A stretch of DNA of 50,270 nucleotides from Pigoraptor chileana (taxonomy: Eukaryota; Opisthokonta; Filasterea), in NCBI GenBank assembly GCA_943704495.1, contig CALSCR010004182.1, positions 3,568 to 53,837 on the forward strand, given 5' to 3'. Each line of letters begins with the position of its first letter. The first letter of the stretch is position 1. The notes under the pieces were generated by a model that did not search any database, had not been told where the DNA came from, and worked only from the letters and a program-made list of their open reading frames with translations. Of the stretch, positions 27,544 to 38,379 are shown one piece after another. The translations under genes were made by a program, and so were the position numbers.

Positions 27544-28826
27544 TTAAATGCAAACAGACCCGCCAAGACAGGCAAAGAAAAACTGCCGAAAACATTTATG
27601 AGTCAGTCCTTGGCTGCCACTCGTAGCAGCCTTTGACAACAGCACTGTGTAGTGTTCTTTCAGAACTTCGTTGAAGGCATCGGCCGGAGCAGTTGCCACA
27701 TAGTCTGTAAAAGCAAGTGTAACTGTAACTTAGCAGCTGGACAAATTGCTTGCAGATCATTCGCATGTTCAAAAAAGAAACACATCACTGACCTGCCGGG
27801 TTGGATGAGTTAGCACGACCAGCTCCTTCAAGTGGCCGTCTGAATGACCGAAAACCGAGATGCGCAATGCGGTGTCGAATGTCTAAGAAATCGTTCAGCT
27901 TTTTCCACGATGCCTGTGCTGGTACCTGTGGGTCCAAAAAGGAGGTTATAAATGGATTTATGTATGAAGCTCATTGATGAAGCCACAAACCGACAAGTCG
28001 AAGCTCACCTCAATTTCAAGCTTGCGGAACAAGTCTCTAACAGCTCTCTCGTTCGGAATGTTCATGCCCTTTACATGCGATTTGCAATATTCGAGAACAG
28101 CGCTTTCGATGAACTCCTGGGGGTCCTCCGAATTACAGAGAGTGCCATTCCTGACGCGACCATTGACCTGCACGGACAATTAAACAATCAGATTGGATAA
28201 CACAAGCGCAATGCATAACATAAGTTTGATCACATGCAGTCATGACTACTCACCGAATTGTACAACGCATTCGGTATCCGCTTGTTCTTCATTGCCTTAT
28301 GGAGAGCTTCGCAGACAGTGCTGTCGGTGGTGGTATTCGTACAGGCTGAGGCTATGAGGTACAGAACGGCTTCGATGAACATGTCCTCTACGAAGGTCTC
28401 CCAGGTCGCAGATAGCAACAGAAATCGTGTTCGCGTCACCAGCTCCGCGGGAGAGCCGTTTTTAGGACGCCCTAAAGCCCCCTTTCGAACAGCCTTCCAT
28501 GTCTTGTCGAGAAGGAGTTGAACATGCTTTTTGTTCAATTCAAAGTTTTCGAACGGGCCGTTCAAGTCCGGGTCTCGAGATAGGTCAATCGAGCTATCCC
28601 GTGTCCTGCTCGTTTCAAACTTTGGTTCACGTAACCGTTGTTGACGCTGACTCGCAATCAGTGCTGACTCTGACTGTGGCTCACGTGAACCAGTCGCCGG
28701 CGATGAAGATGCTGATACGAACGAGGAGGCGTTTTGGGTTACCGGAGTCGATATCGCAGCCGGAGCATCCCGCGAAGAACTAGGCGTCTCTGGGAAATCC
28801 TCGTGCGGGGGGGATTGCGGTTCCAT
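27544..28826 (-). CDS. RiboL-PSP-HEPN domain protein, four exons
   Basis: Exons 28826-28254, 28167-28009, 27925-27793 and 27704-27544 splice with GT-AG introns of 86, 83 and 88 nt and keep phase, giving 341 residues (an ATG at 28880 would add 18). Residues 1-115 are Pro/Ser-rich and disordered-looking. The folded part shows the RiboL-PSP-HEPN pattern: LLLSATWETFVEDMFIEAV near 150, a long helical middle, and then KKLNDFLDIRHRIAH near residues 253-267 with the Rx4H motif (R-HRIA-H) that is the ribonuclease centre of HEPN proteins. Members occur in bacterial toxin/defence systems and scattered in eukaryotes. RNase activity is inferred from the motif. It is the best intron-containing evidence for a host gene in this window. 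Confidence 0.75.
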
Positions 28827-30320
28827 TATAGGCGAGACTGTTAGTCGATGTAACAACGGCTGAAAATCACACAACTCCATGTACTGCGTTGTGGTCTTTT
28901 TTACTAATAAGTGACAGGGTGGGCCATGCGATGCAATGCCACATGATGCCAGCCATGTGATGTAATCAGTGGGTTGTAATGCCACACGATGCGGGCCATG
29001 TGACGCATGCCATGTGATGCAGGCCACGTGGTACGAGCCATAATACGAGTCCACAGATAAATAAACAGACAGTGTGAGACGCAGACAACGATTACCAGCA
29101 GCATTGGTGCAAACACAACTCAAGTTGTAAAAAATGAATAAATCCAACACAACAGTCTGTGTTAGTCGGCAGATAGCGACTGCCCACACGAAAATGTCCA
29201 TCAGATACGGTGTTGCAACCTCGTTGTGCCAGTGAGCACATAACACTTTACCGAACACCACACCAAGCCAGTTCCCGATGGCACGAATAAAGGTTTGGCC
29301 TGGGGGAAACGATATGCTGTTGCGTGTTAGCCAACCTGCCCATTTAAACACACCTGCCGATCTGTTGCACAACTGCGGTCAGTTTCAGTTGTGCCGGTCG
29401 TCTACTGTACTCCTGACGCCGCATTGAGAGTCAAGAGCGTTTGGAGTGGTCGCACAATTTTTGTGTTAACGTCAACAGATAGTAAACGACAACCGCATGG
29501 CGTAAACACCGCAATGCTTCCCGCGAAATCACATGCACGCAACGAGTTCTGCGCGGAGCGGCTGCCTCCGGCAGGCGGAAGGTTCTCGGCAGAGCGGACA
29601 CAAAGTAGTTGGTCTTCTTGTGCCAATTTGGAATCAAGCCAAGCTGATGACTTCTGTCCCAGCACAGCACAACTCCCGGAGACAACACGTGTTAAGGGAT
29701 TGTATGGGTCGACTGACGCTCTGATGAAAAGCACTCTTTTGCAGGAGCACCGTATGAACGACACAACTGAACCCACCTTGCGCACACCTCCTCTGCATGC
29801 TTCACTCCATCGCAGAACCTTGTCCATTTTCTGTAAAAACGTCTCATGCCAATGCCGGCTGCTGACTCGGACGGCACAATGTCAAATGCTGACGCGCCGC
29901 GCATAGAATCAGAAGTCACGCACGCCGCATTTCGCAAGACGAATACCGGCAATGAGTACGAGTCGTATGTGGATACTGCATTATGGCAAAAAGGAGCATC
30001 ACTTTTATGAAATCTCAGCACACGTCGCCCTCGACTGGCAAGAGCCGTCGAGATTCGACGATGGCCTGACGGAAAAAGTCACACACGGCTACAAAGGAAG
30101 CCGCAAGCGAATGAGTATGGGATAGGACGCAAAAAGCTGTTCTAGGAGATAAAGGTAGACCCCTCCAGGAAGAACATCGTCGTTCGTGACTTTCCACGGG
30201 GATACAATGAGTGTTATCGCGGGAAACTCCTTCTCAATGGCGCAGAACTTCCGAGTTCAATGTTGTTCGCGTTTGGCGGCAGCGGTGTCGTTGGACGAGA
30301 CCAGTAGCACTCAATTCCCA
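28827..30320. other. Promoter side of the HEPN gene and unresolved sequence
   Basis: 28915-29040 carries several diverged GCCA(C/T)GTGATGC units (for example CAGCCATGTGATG, GGGCCATGTGACGC), a short cluster just upstream of the HEPN start that may be regulatory. A 43-codon frame from an ATG at 29880 (MSNADAPRIESEV) looks weakly coding. I see no clear gene in the rest. Confidence 0.4.
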
Positions 30321-30326
30321 TAATCA

Positions 30327-30620
30327 GCACTGGGGTCGCAGATCTGACAAGGTTCAATATTAGGCCGATCTCAAATATTCCTGAACTACCTCGCTCGACG
30401 TCTCGGCTGTGGGCGAGAGGTGAGGAGATGAAGGAGATCCGTGCGCAGCCAGAAACAGCAAATCGCACTTTGGAATACACTTTGGCTGGCATAAAAACGT
30501 TTAATGATCGTCTTTATATTCGCAAAGTCATATCATTACGACGCAGTTCGCCCGATCACATCCGGCCATCAGAAGGGGTGGAAATCACAATGGAGAATTG
30601 TAATGTCCGCACCATCACGT
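30327..30620 (+). other. Probable 3' exon of an unrecognised gene
   Basis: The frame is open from 30327 to a stop at 30620 and reads naturally (ADLTRFNIRPISNIPELP, NRTLEYTLAGIKTFNDRLYIRKV). An acceptor-like GTCGCAG stands near 30339. No ATG begins it except an internal one at 30428, so it is probably a terminal exon. Family unknown. Confidence 0.3.
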
Positions 30621-31005
30621 GATACACATTTCCTACACATCGTGGAATAGAAAAGGAGACAAAATTCACAGTGAAATATGCGTACCTCGCGTTGTTCTGT
30701 GAGGGTCAAAAAGGGAGACTAGTTGAAAATTAAGTATAGAGTGGATTCAGAACATTGACGTGATCAGCGGCGACAACTACGTATATCCGCAGTGCCTGGC
30801 TGATGTGGCGGAGTCAGTGGCAGTGGAACAATGCTTGCATGTGAAACTGATTAAATGCCCGCTTCTGGATTAAATCAAACGAACAAAGACAGCAGCATTA
30901 CTTAAGACAAAGATTCTGACGACCCTTCGCAGCGTTGAAGGTTCTGCTCTAAGAAGTATGTCATGTATTCTAAATATTGGCTGGAATTTTGGAGAATTTA
31001 CCACA

Positions 31006-31531
31006 ATGTCCAACGACGAGCCGCTCGATCTTCGCCAAGCGCTCAATAAGATTAGAGAGTTGAAAGAGAAAAATGACGAGTTGAAGAGACAGATTAATCT
31101 TGCAAGGCAAGAAATAGAAAAGAACATTATTCGTATTGTTCAGTTATTTTCTAGCATGGAAACCCCTAATTTTCCGGGTTGTCGTTCCTATGTCTGATGC
31201 GGCGGTCGCAGGGAATTGTTCCAAAAGTCGAACGAGATCGTAAAATACTACAAGGGAGTAATTGGTTACTCGTCACTGACGTTATGGAACATGCATTTGC
31301 GCAAGATTGGCCATATGTACCTGAAATTTCGGACGAGCATTACACGGAAGAACTCTTATTGTTGTTGAGACGCCATGGCCCCTTTTTCTCCCAGAATGGC
31401 GACACGGGAGAACGTATGGTCAAATGGCGCCATAGCTGTAAGTTAAACGTTCATTCAACTTGATTTCATACGTCAATGTACTGATGATTTTTGTATGTTT
31501 GACATGTGCAGTCGGGACCAAATCGAAATAA
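31006..31531 (+). CDS. Hypothetical multi-exon gene with N-terminal coiled coil
   Basis: An ATG at 31006 starts MSNDEPLDLRQALNKIREL and a clear coiled coil (KEKNDELKRQINLARQEIEKN). A second coding block follows in another frame from about 31203 (IVPKVERDRKILQGSNWLL... EEL LLLLRRHGPFF), so an intron lies near 31160-31202 that I cannot place surely. A good intron GTAAGTTAAACG...TGACATGTGCAG at about 31439-31510 then gives the ending HSFGTKSK. I do not recognise the domain. It converges on the minus-strand gene at 31473, overlapping its 3' end. Confidence 0.4.
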
Positions 31532-31872
31532 CTGTCGGAAATGCTGAATCGCAGAATGCGTTCTCAGTCGCGCATGGTCGCTTGCAAAATATAGTCACGA
31601 GTGTCTTCTTCGCACAACTTGTTAAGAGCATATACAAGCCGTATGGAAACCTCTCATTCTGGTCGTACGTGTCAATAAACGCATGCAGCATTGGCAAAAT
31701 ATAACAGCGATATGTATTTGGGTCACATTTTACATGAACCCCGTTCATTCGACAGGTATCTGCCTCCAAACGAAGTCTGCACATAGTTGTGTCAATATTC
31801 ATGTTACTACAATTGTCTGTTTTGAGAAGCGCATTCACAATGCGATGAACAGTACATACCAGTCCTCCTCAT
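31473..31872 (-). CDS. Hypothetical protein, possibly two exons
   Basis: A 122-codon open frame (31838 to 31473) reads naturally: TCRMNGVHVKCDPNTYRCYILPMLHAFIDTYDQ, then FPYGLYMLLTSCAKKTLVTIF. A small first exon, ATG at 31872 with donor G|GTATGT and acceptor AAAACAG at 31817, fits in phase but the intron would be only 43 nt. Family unknown. It is tail-to-tail with the previous gene. Confidence 0.35.
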
Positions 31873-31890
31873 TAAAGGTTGTCATGTCAG

Positions 31891-32313
31891 CAGCCAAAAA
31901 AGATCGAGCACGTTCGGATCGAACAAATAAATGCTCCTCGTCGACGCATCAATCGAATGCAAGAGCCGCGTGGACACGATTCGCAAGGCGTGCCAGTCGC
32001 CTTGATCAACGACCACTTCCGTCTTTCTAACCAATGCACTCACGGACATTCGAACCTCGGCACGCTCGAGCTCGTCTTCAACCAGATTAAACAGCGCAAC
32101 AGGGCTGACGCCAGGACCGTGCTCTGCGAGATGCGATGCGTGACGGGCCTTGCCGGAGAGCCGCTCCCTCTATTCGACGATGACCAGTCGGCAATTCAGC
32201 ACTCGAGCAAGCTGCTCACATCCATCTCCAGCGAACAGGCGGAAATCACTCGCATTCTTCACGGCGCCGAACCGATGAGTCGCACTGGAGACGTGTTTTT
32301 GGTCGCCTCATGA
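31891..32313 (+). CDS. Hypothetical protein, probable last exon
   Basis: An acceptor-like ATGTCAG precedes an open frame ending at 32313 that reads naturally (GVPVALINDHFRLSNQCTHGHSNLGTLELVFNQIKQRNRADA, then ITRILHGAEPMSRTGDVFLVAS). An in-frame ATG at 31879 could instead start it (144 residues). No family recognised. The retrotransposon inserted 39 bp past its stop, leaving the frame untouched. Confidence 0.45.
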   Translation, partial: QPKKIEHVRIEQINAPRRRINRMQEPRGHDSQGVPVALINDHFRLSNQCTHGHSNLGTLELVFNQIKQRNRADARTVLCEMRCVTGLAGEPLPLFDDDQSAIQHSSKLLTSISSEQAEITRILHGAEPMSRTGDVFLVAS

Positions 32314-32352
32314 CAAGCGCCCAGTCACGTGACCAACTGATCTATTGAAATA

Positions 32353-32429
32353 TGTAATGCGCGCACCGCTCTGTGACGTGAGGATGTTCAAAAGACGTCA
32401 CACGTAACAGCACGTGACTACCGTTCCTT
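32353..32429 (-). repeat. LTR end fragment on the left side of the assembly gap
   Basis: These 77 bp are identical to the first 77 bp of the LTR that restarts at 32528. The four bases before it, AATA (32349-32352), match the four bases after the right LTR (39277-39280), so this is the true outer edge of the element. Confidence 0.9.
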
Positions 32430-32527
32430 NNNNNNNNNNNNNNNNNNNNNNNNNNNNNNNNNNNNNNNNNNNNNNNNNNNNNNNNNNNNNNNNNNNNNNN
32501 NNNNNNNNNNNNNNNNNNNNNNNNNNN
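32430..32527. other. Assembly gap, 98 Ns
   Basis: A run of 98 Ns flanked on both sides by the same LTR edge. It is most simply a scaffolding artefact in which two contigs both ended in LTR sequence. Confidence 0.95.
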
Positions 32528-33424
32528 TGTAATGCGCGCACCGCTCTGTGACGTGAGGATGTTCAAAAGACGTCACACGTAACAGCACGTGACTACCGTT
32601 CCTTGTATCTAGACCGTCGTAGCACGGACGTCCGGTAGATATTCGGAAGCGAATGCTTAACAGCGCTTGCAGGAACCCAAAACGACACCACGCCCGAAGG
32701 ATCGTCTCTCGTCTAGTCTTACGCTACGTTAGCACCCATGTGATCCCGGTTCAGATTACACAAATATACGTTTAAGATAACAAATCTGTGAAATGGTACA
32801 TCCTTGCAAATGCCACACGCGCATGTCCTTATATACCCATCCCGCAGATTCATCACCACACCCACACATATGCATACACACACGTACGCGCGCCGCACAC
32901 GCCGCGCACGTTCCGCTTGTCGGGGGGGGTGTCCCCCACGGTGGGGACACCCCTCCGCACACACGGAAACATGTACAACACACTGTAATATACCGCGCAT
33001 ACAGAAAACTAAACATCAATCATAAGACAAACATTTACATATAGATACGCAACACACGTAATGACTTGGGCTTGGTGCCTCGGGATACCCCCGTCACCAT
33101 GCCCGTGTCCCACGCCGTTCGACCCTCGTCGGTCATCGTCAACATTAGTATACACCGTCATGCCCTGCACTCCCCTCCTGGGATGTTCCCCTCCGTGGGG
33201 ATACTTCCGCCGTCGTTGCCTCCAATGCGGCGAAGGCACATCCACTCCCTTTGGAAATGGGGTGTCCCCGGTGCTGTCCTTTTTCCCCATGGCATCCGAG
33301 CGCCTCCTCCGACAGCCAAATTCAAATGTCAGCCACTGATGGACCATGTCATCCATGGTATCGTTTGACGTCATCATGTCATCACACCCTGCGAGACTGA
33401 CGTCACCTCCATGACGCCACTACA
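32528..33424 (-). repeat. 3' LTR (relative to element)
   Basis: 897 bp, TGTAATGCGCG at one edge and GCCACTACA at the other. Contains a CA-rich stretch and a GTGTCCCCCACGGTGGGGAC palindrome near 32930. Short open frames within it are repeated identically in the other LTR and are not genes. Confidence 0.95.
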
Positions 33425-33430
33425 CGCCGC

Positions 33431-36400
33431 CTAGCGTCGATCGCGTGACTGCTCGTCACGTGTCGCGCTATCTTGTCCAGCCGCGCGTCCGAGGAGACGG
33501 CTGACTTGCACGTGACGAAACTCCGGTTCGTGTACGAACCGGTATGCCCGTCGCACTGCATAGCGCATCTGGGACTTGGTGCTGTCAAGTCCCCCTTCGC
33601 ACACTATCCACGTGTCCATTTCCCCACTACTGGGAGAAGTTGTCGTGTCCCGCCCAATGCTGCCGCAGTATGCGAACCACCCCCGCAGAGGGGATCCCAG
33701 GGCGTACGTGAAATCACGTCCCGCCTTGGTGGACAGAGCTGCGCGTGTACGTGTGACGTCACCCGGGTCTGCCCGTGCGACCCACGGGTGCGCCCATACC
33801 CACGTGGTGAATGCTGCCGTGCCCGCCATTCGGATGGTGCGATCCGGTGCGTCCGCTGACGCCGGAATTGTGAGCACGTCGCCGGGGGCCGTTGTTGCCG
33901 CCATCTCCTTGCTCTCCACCTTGTCCGAGGTAGCCGCCGGTGGTACCTTATAGTGTTTGAGATCCGTCACATGGACCGTGGTGCACCGACGCCCGGTCCG
34001 GACCTCATACTTATCCGGGTCGACATACTTATCGACGGGAAAGGGGCCACTCCACCGTGCGGCCATCTTATTCTTGCGCTCACCCGAGCGCACGCGCACC
34101 ATGACCAAGTCGCCTTTGGCATAGGTCGGCGCCTCTGTCACCGTTACCCGACTATCCGCCGCGATGCGTTGTGTCTCCTGTGCCACCGTCAATCGTGTGC
34201 GTAGTCCAATCTCGTCGACGAAGCGGATGGGGGGCTTCCATCCAATCTGGCGATCCACTGGCAACTGAGGAAGCTCGCCTCGCATCAGCTCGAAGGGTGT
34301 TTTGCCTGTCGTCGAGTTGACGCTGTTGTTGTATGCTTTCGCCACCCTGGCAACCGAAAATTCCCATCGTTCTGTCTGGTGGTGCGCCATGTCCTTGCGC
34401 ATCCAGTCGGTCACCGTCGAGAACACCCTCTCGGCTTGTCCATTTGCTTGAGGGCGGTCAACACTCGTCACGTGACGCTCGATCGCGTAGTCCTTGCAGA
34501 AAGATGCGAACACGTCATTATCGAATTCCGACCCCGCATCGTGGTGCACGTGTACGGGAATCCCCCACGGAATCACGCTCGCCATAAAGACGAGTACGAT
34601 GTCCTCCGACGCCTTCGATGTCATGGGCACGAGCCACACGAACTTCGTTGCCGCGTCCTGCGCCCCGAACACATACCGCGCTCCACCTGTGCTGCGCACG
34701 AGGCTGAGCAGATCGATCGCGATGCGTGCCATCGGGCGCGTCACGATCGGAAGCGGGCGCAGAGGCATGATGGCCTCTCGTTCGCGCGCGTCGCCTGCTA
34801 TCTGACACGCGTGACACGTGCGGACAACCATGCGCACAATGTTGCGTACGTCGTCCCAGTCAGAATACCGTGCCCGGACGTGCGCTTCCACCCGCGCTGT
34901 TCCCGCGTGGGAGAGCTGTTCGTGGATAATGCGCACGAGCCCCTCAATCGCGCGCTGTCGTTTATCCCGCTCGCCCATGAGGGGTTGCGCCGCTGTCCCC
35001 GCGTTGGCCTTTTCCGATGCAGTTACGTTCCCCGCCGTCATCACTTCCCCGTCGGTGTCGAGAATTGCCGCGACCACCGCCGCCGACCTCCGTTCCAGGA
35101 GCACGTCGTGCGTCGAGGGGAGACGTGACAACGTGTCTGTCACCCCCATCGCGGATCCCGGCACGTGCCGAATCCGGAAGTTGAACTGTGCCAGTATCTC
35201 CGCCCAGCGGAGAATGCGCCGCCTCGTCACACTTGACGAGATCCGTCCAATACCACCGAACAGGCTCACCAACGGTTGGTGATCCGTTTCGATGATGAAC
35301 GGGTGTGCGACCCCCATCAGGTACGGCTCGAACTTGAGCGCGCCCCACACGATCCCGAGCGCCTCCAACTCGCCCACATGGCGATAGTTGGCCTCCGCCG
35401 CCGACCACTTAGAGCTCGCACACGCCACCATGCGCCTCTCGCCATCGTCCGTGCGGTACAACACCGCGCCGACCCCGACGCGTGATGCATCCGTCACAAG
35501 CACCATTGGATGCGTGTAATCTGGGGGAAGCGCCGGCCGCGACGCGCAGATCGCCTCCTTGATCGCGTCATATGCCGCCTGCTGTTCGGGCCCCCACTTG
35601 AAGCGACGCCCGCCCTTGAGGAGATCCGAAATTGGCGCGCCCATGATGGCGAAGTTCGGTACGAACCTCGCCCACCACGTCAGCGCCTGATATACACTCC
35701 GCACATCATCTCGTGATTTGGGCACTGCCAAGTCACGGATCCCTTGCATTGCCTTCGCCGGCACAGTCACTCCCGCTGCCGACACTTGCCGCCCAAGGGC
35801 AATCACCTCGTTCTTGAAAAACTGGCACTTCGCGATGCGTAAGAACACGTTTCGCTTGCGCAATGCCGCCATCACTTCCAGGATGTCTTCGACGTGTTGC
35901 GCGTACGACTTTGACCCCACTCCGATGTCGTCAATGTACGCTGTCGCGCGTGTCTCCCGAAGGCACCGCGTCATTGCGTCCTGAAAGAGATCTCCCGCGT
36001 TGGTGATCCCGAAGGGAAGCACCAACCACACGTACACGGCCCCATCGTCCGTGCTGGTGTCCAGGAACGCCGTCAGAAGTTGTGCCTCCACGCTGAGGCG
36101 CAACTGCCAGTACCCCTTGACGGCGTCCATGACAGAGAACACACTGCTCTCTGCCAACCTCGACAGGAACTCCTCCTCTCGCGGGATCTCCGTCCGCTCG
36201 CCGACCACGATGAACTTGTTGATGTTCCTGTAGTCTATCGCCGTCCGGTATGTCCCATCAGGCTTGGGAGCTAGTGACGGCACCGTCACGTAGCGCACCC
36301 TACGCGCCTCCTCCTTCGTCAGACGTCGAATCAGCCCACCTTGTAGTGCCTTCTCGATGTCTGCCCGCAATGCTGTGCGTTTCTCTGGCGACCGTAATGG

Positions 36401-38281
36401 ATAGGAGATGCGCGCTGGTGGCGCCCCCTCCTTCAACTTGAGCTCTGCGGGTGGGAAAGCCATCCCTAGACGTGCCCCATCACGCCATCCGCGCTCGTTG
36501 ATTGCCGTGACGACTTCGTCGACCTTCGCGATCGGAATCCCTGCCGCCATCAAATGGCTAAAATCCTCGCGAGTAACCGTTGTGCGCTCCCCTTCGGGAA
36601 GCCACACCGACAACACCGCATCGTCAACGCCGATGGGGTCGTCCCTTCCCTTCGCCAATGCCTCGCCCGCGATATCCGCAAATGTTGCCCCGCGTGTCCG
36701 CTCCATCGCTGCCGCGACCTCCGGACCCTTCAGCACGCCCATCTTGATGAGCCTACCATACCCGAGTAGCACATCGGTGCTCCCGGGCAGATCCTCGAAT
36801 ACGCGCACACCGCGCATCGAGATCTTGCCGAACGACGCAATGCTCAGTTCCACATCCTCCGCAATGCGCCCGATGGCCTGCACAAAGCTCCCACCAATCC
36901 CCTGGAAGGTGGTGTCATCCACCGATTCCTTCGACACCATGCCATACGGAATTTTGAAACGTCGACACGCCGTGTGCGACACTGCACATGTCGCCGCTCC
37001 CGAGTCGAACAGAGTCTGCACATGCCCTCTGCGTGCAACCCCGCCGACCAGAAATGTCCCGCGCTGCATCCACCCGCGCGGGTAGTTGCCGTCATCACCG
37101 GCGTCGCTGTCCGAGATGAGTGCCGGCGTGCCACCGATCGGGGGGCTACCCACCCCCTCTCGCTCCGTTGCCGCCATCGCAGCGACTGTTGCATTACCGC
37201 GCCCCTTAACAAGTGGGCAGTCGCGCAGCATGTGGTCTGGCGACTCGCATTTGAAACACCGTCGCACGCCGCCCGCACTCTTGTCCGTTGACGCCGATGT
37301 CTCCTTCTTGCTCCCGCCGCCACCCGTATACTCGTTTCCTTTCGCAGCCATCTGGGAGCGTGTATTCCCGCCATTCCCTTGACCGCCTGTCGATCTCGAC
37401 CCGCCGCCCGACCTCGGCTTCTCCGTGGTCGTTATTGTCACCGCCGACTCCTCGCTGCCCGTTTTCGTCTTACCGCCTCCGCGGCCGAAAATTGCATCGA
37501 GCTGTCCCCCATCTCGCGCCTGCCTGAGGAGCACAATCGCCTCCTCCACACCGCCGAGCTCCAGGTACTTTGTCAATAAGTTCAACCCAAAGGTTGTCTT
37601 GCCGAACCGCGTCACAATAAAGTGACGCAACGCATTGTACACCTCCGACAGTTCCTTGAGAAAGGTTTTCGGATACGCCGCGTGTGCCATGTGAACTATC
37701 GGGTTCGACATGGTGTGTATCAATGCCCGCACAAATTCCGCCGCTCGGTTCCCGTGCGCATCTGCCAACCACTGGCGATACCGCCCGACGCTCTCGTCGT
37801 CGTCGGCCTCGATCTTGAGGGAGTTTGCCGTCTTGAGCCCCTTGTCGACCAACAGACGAGCTGCCACCGTAGGTGCAAGCGTCGCCATCACTTCCTCGAG
37901 CCATTCCAGCGACGCCTCCGTCGCCTTAGCTCCCACGCGATCGAATTGCGTCGCGAACGATGGCCTCTCAGCCGCGTCGCGCACCTCCAATGCACGCGCT
38001 ACAATCCCGTATTCAGACCACATCGCAATGCGCACCAAAGCCGGCGAGTCCATCGGTCCAACGTCGAGATCCTTCGACACGGCAAAAAGTTGTGCAACGA
38101 TGGTCGACACACGCGCCGTGATGTTGGCATCACATGCCTCCATCAGTCCCATCGCCCGCTGACGGTCCGTCAACGGCCTCCGCAGTCCCTCCTCGTACAA
38201 TGCCCACCGACGCTGAAAAACTGACAGCTTCTCACTCGCTTGTCCGCCGAACTTCGGCCTCTCGACTCGCGCCTCCGACAT
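33431..38281 (-). CDS. Gag-pol polyprotein of the Ty3/gypsy element
   Basis: One 1616-codon frame. The N-terminal 330 residues are gag-like and are followed by a CCHC knuckle (CFKCESPDHMLRDC). The aspartic protease has LFDSGAATC; reverse transcriptase has YIDDIGVGS; an RNase H region and an integrase follow, with an HHCC zinc finger (ending RTCHACQ), the DDE core (IDLLSLV, HHDAGSEFDN, then the Glu in RPQANGQAERVF), and a GPF-like C-terminal module (ARWSGPFPVDKYV). The order protease, RT, RNase H, integrase defines Ty3/gypsy. Gag and pol are in a single frame, which some lineages use. It appears intact and is the longest coding frame in the window. Confidence 0.95.
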   Translation of the reverse strand: MSEARVERPKFGGQASEKLSVFQRRWALYEEGLRRPLTDRQRAMGLMEACDANITARVSTIVAQLFAVSKDLDVGPMDSPALVRIAMWSEYGIVARALEVRDAAERPSFATQFDRVGAKATEASLEWLEEVMATLAPTVAARLLVDKGLKTANSLKIEADDDESVGRYRQWLADAHGNRAAEFVRALIHTMSNPIVHMAHAAYPKTFLKELSEVYNALRHFIVTRFGKTTFGLNLLTKYLELGGVEEAIVLLRQARDGGQLDAIFGRGGGKTKTGSEESAVTITTTEKPRSGGGSRSTGGQGNGGNTRSQMAAKGNEYTGGGGSKKETSASTDKSAGGVRRCFKCESPDHMLRDCPLVKGRGNATVAAMAATEREGVGSPPIGGTPALISDSDAGDDGNYPRGWMQRGTFLVGGVARRGHVQTLFDSGAATCAVSHTACRRFKIPYGMVSKESVDDTTFQGIGGSFVQAIGRIAEDVELSIASFGKISMRGVRVFEDLPGSTDVLLGYGRLIKMGVLKGPEVAAAMERTRGATFADIAGEALAKGRDDPIGVDDAVLSVWLPEGERTTVTREDFSHLMAAGIPIAKVDEVVTAINERGWRDGARLGMAFPPAELKLKEGAPPARISYPLRSPEKRTALRADIEKALQGGLIRRLTKEEARRVRYVTVPSLAPKPDGTYRTAIDYRNINKFIVVGERTEIPREEEFLSRLAESSVFSVMDAVKGYWQLRLSVEAQLLTAFLDTSTDDGAVYVWLVLPFGITNAGDLFQDAMTRCLRETRATAYIDDIGVGSKSYAQHVEDILEVMAALRKRNVFLRIAKCQFFKNEVIALGRQVSAAGVTVPAKAMQGIRDLAVPKSRDDVRSVYQALTWWARFVPNFAIMGAPISDLLKGGRRFKWGPEQQAAYDAIKEAICASRPALPPDYTHPMVLVTDASRVGVGAVLYRTDDGERRMVACASSKWSAAEANYRHVGELEALGIVWGALKFEPYLMGVAHPFIIETDHQPLVSLFGGIGRISSSVTRRRILRWAEILAQFNFRIRHVPGSAMGVTDTLSRLPSTHDVLLERRSAAVVAAILDTDGEVMTAGNVTASEKANAGTAAQPLMGERDKRQRAIEGLVRIIHEQLSHAGTARVEAHVRARYSDWDDVRNIVRMVVRTCHACQIAGDAREREAIMPLRPLPIVTRPMARIAIDLLSLVRSTGGARYVFGAQDAATKFVWLVPMTSKASEDIVLVFMASVIPWGIPVHVHHDAGSEFDNDVFASFCKDYAIERHVTSVDRPQANGQAERVFSTVTDWMRKDMAHHQTERWEFSVARVAKAYNNSVNSTTGKTPFELMRGELPQLPVDRQIGWKPPIRFVDEIGLRTRLTVAQETQRIAADSRVTVTEAPTYAKGDLVMVRVRSGERKNKMAARWSGPFPVDKYVDPDKYEVRTGRRCTTVHVTDLKHYKVPPAATSDKVESKEMAATTAPGDVLTIPASADAPDRTIRMAGTAAFTTWVWAHPWVARADPGDVTRTRAALSTKAGRDFTYALGSPLRGWFAYCGSIGRDTTTSPSSGEMDTWIVCEGGLDSTKSQMRYAVRRAYRFVHEPEFRHVQVSRLLGRAAGQDSATRDEQSRDRR

Positions 38282-38379
38282 CCTACTTGTCGCCTTAGGT
38301 CCACACTTGACGACCCGTACTCAAATGGAGGAGAAGAAAATGCGTCCACCCCCTTCTCCTGTCGTTCCACTTGTTATCT

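Noticed and set aside
31495-31704. Plus-strand 69-codon frame (DQIEITVGNAES...) as a further exon of the 31006 gene
   Set aside because: Phase does not match the GTAAGT...TGTGCAG intron, and the opposite strand reads better, so the minus-strand gene is preferred.
32719-33377. Short open frames such as a 122-codon minus-strand frame
   Set aside because: They lie wholly inside an LTR and recur identically in the other LTR at 38571-39229.
34379-38224. Long plus-strand frames of 150-250 codons
   Set aside because: Antisense shadows of the GC-rich gag-pol frame.
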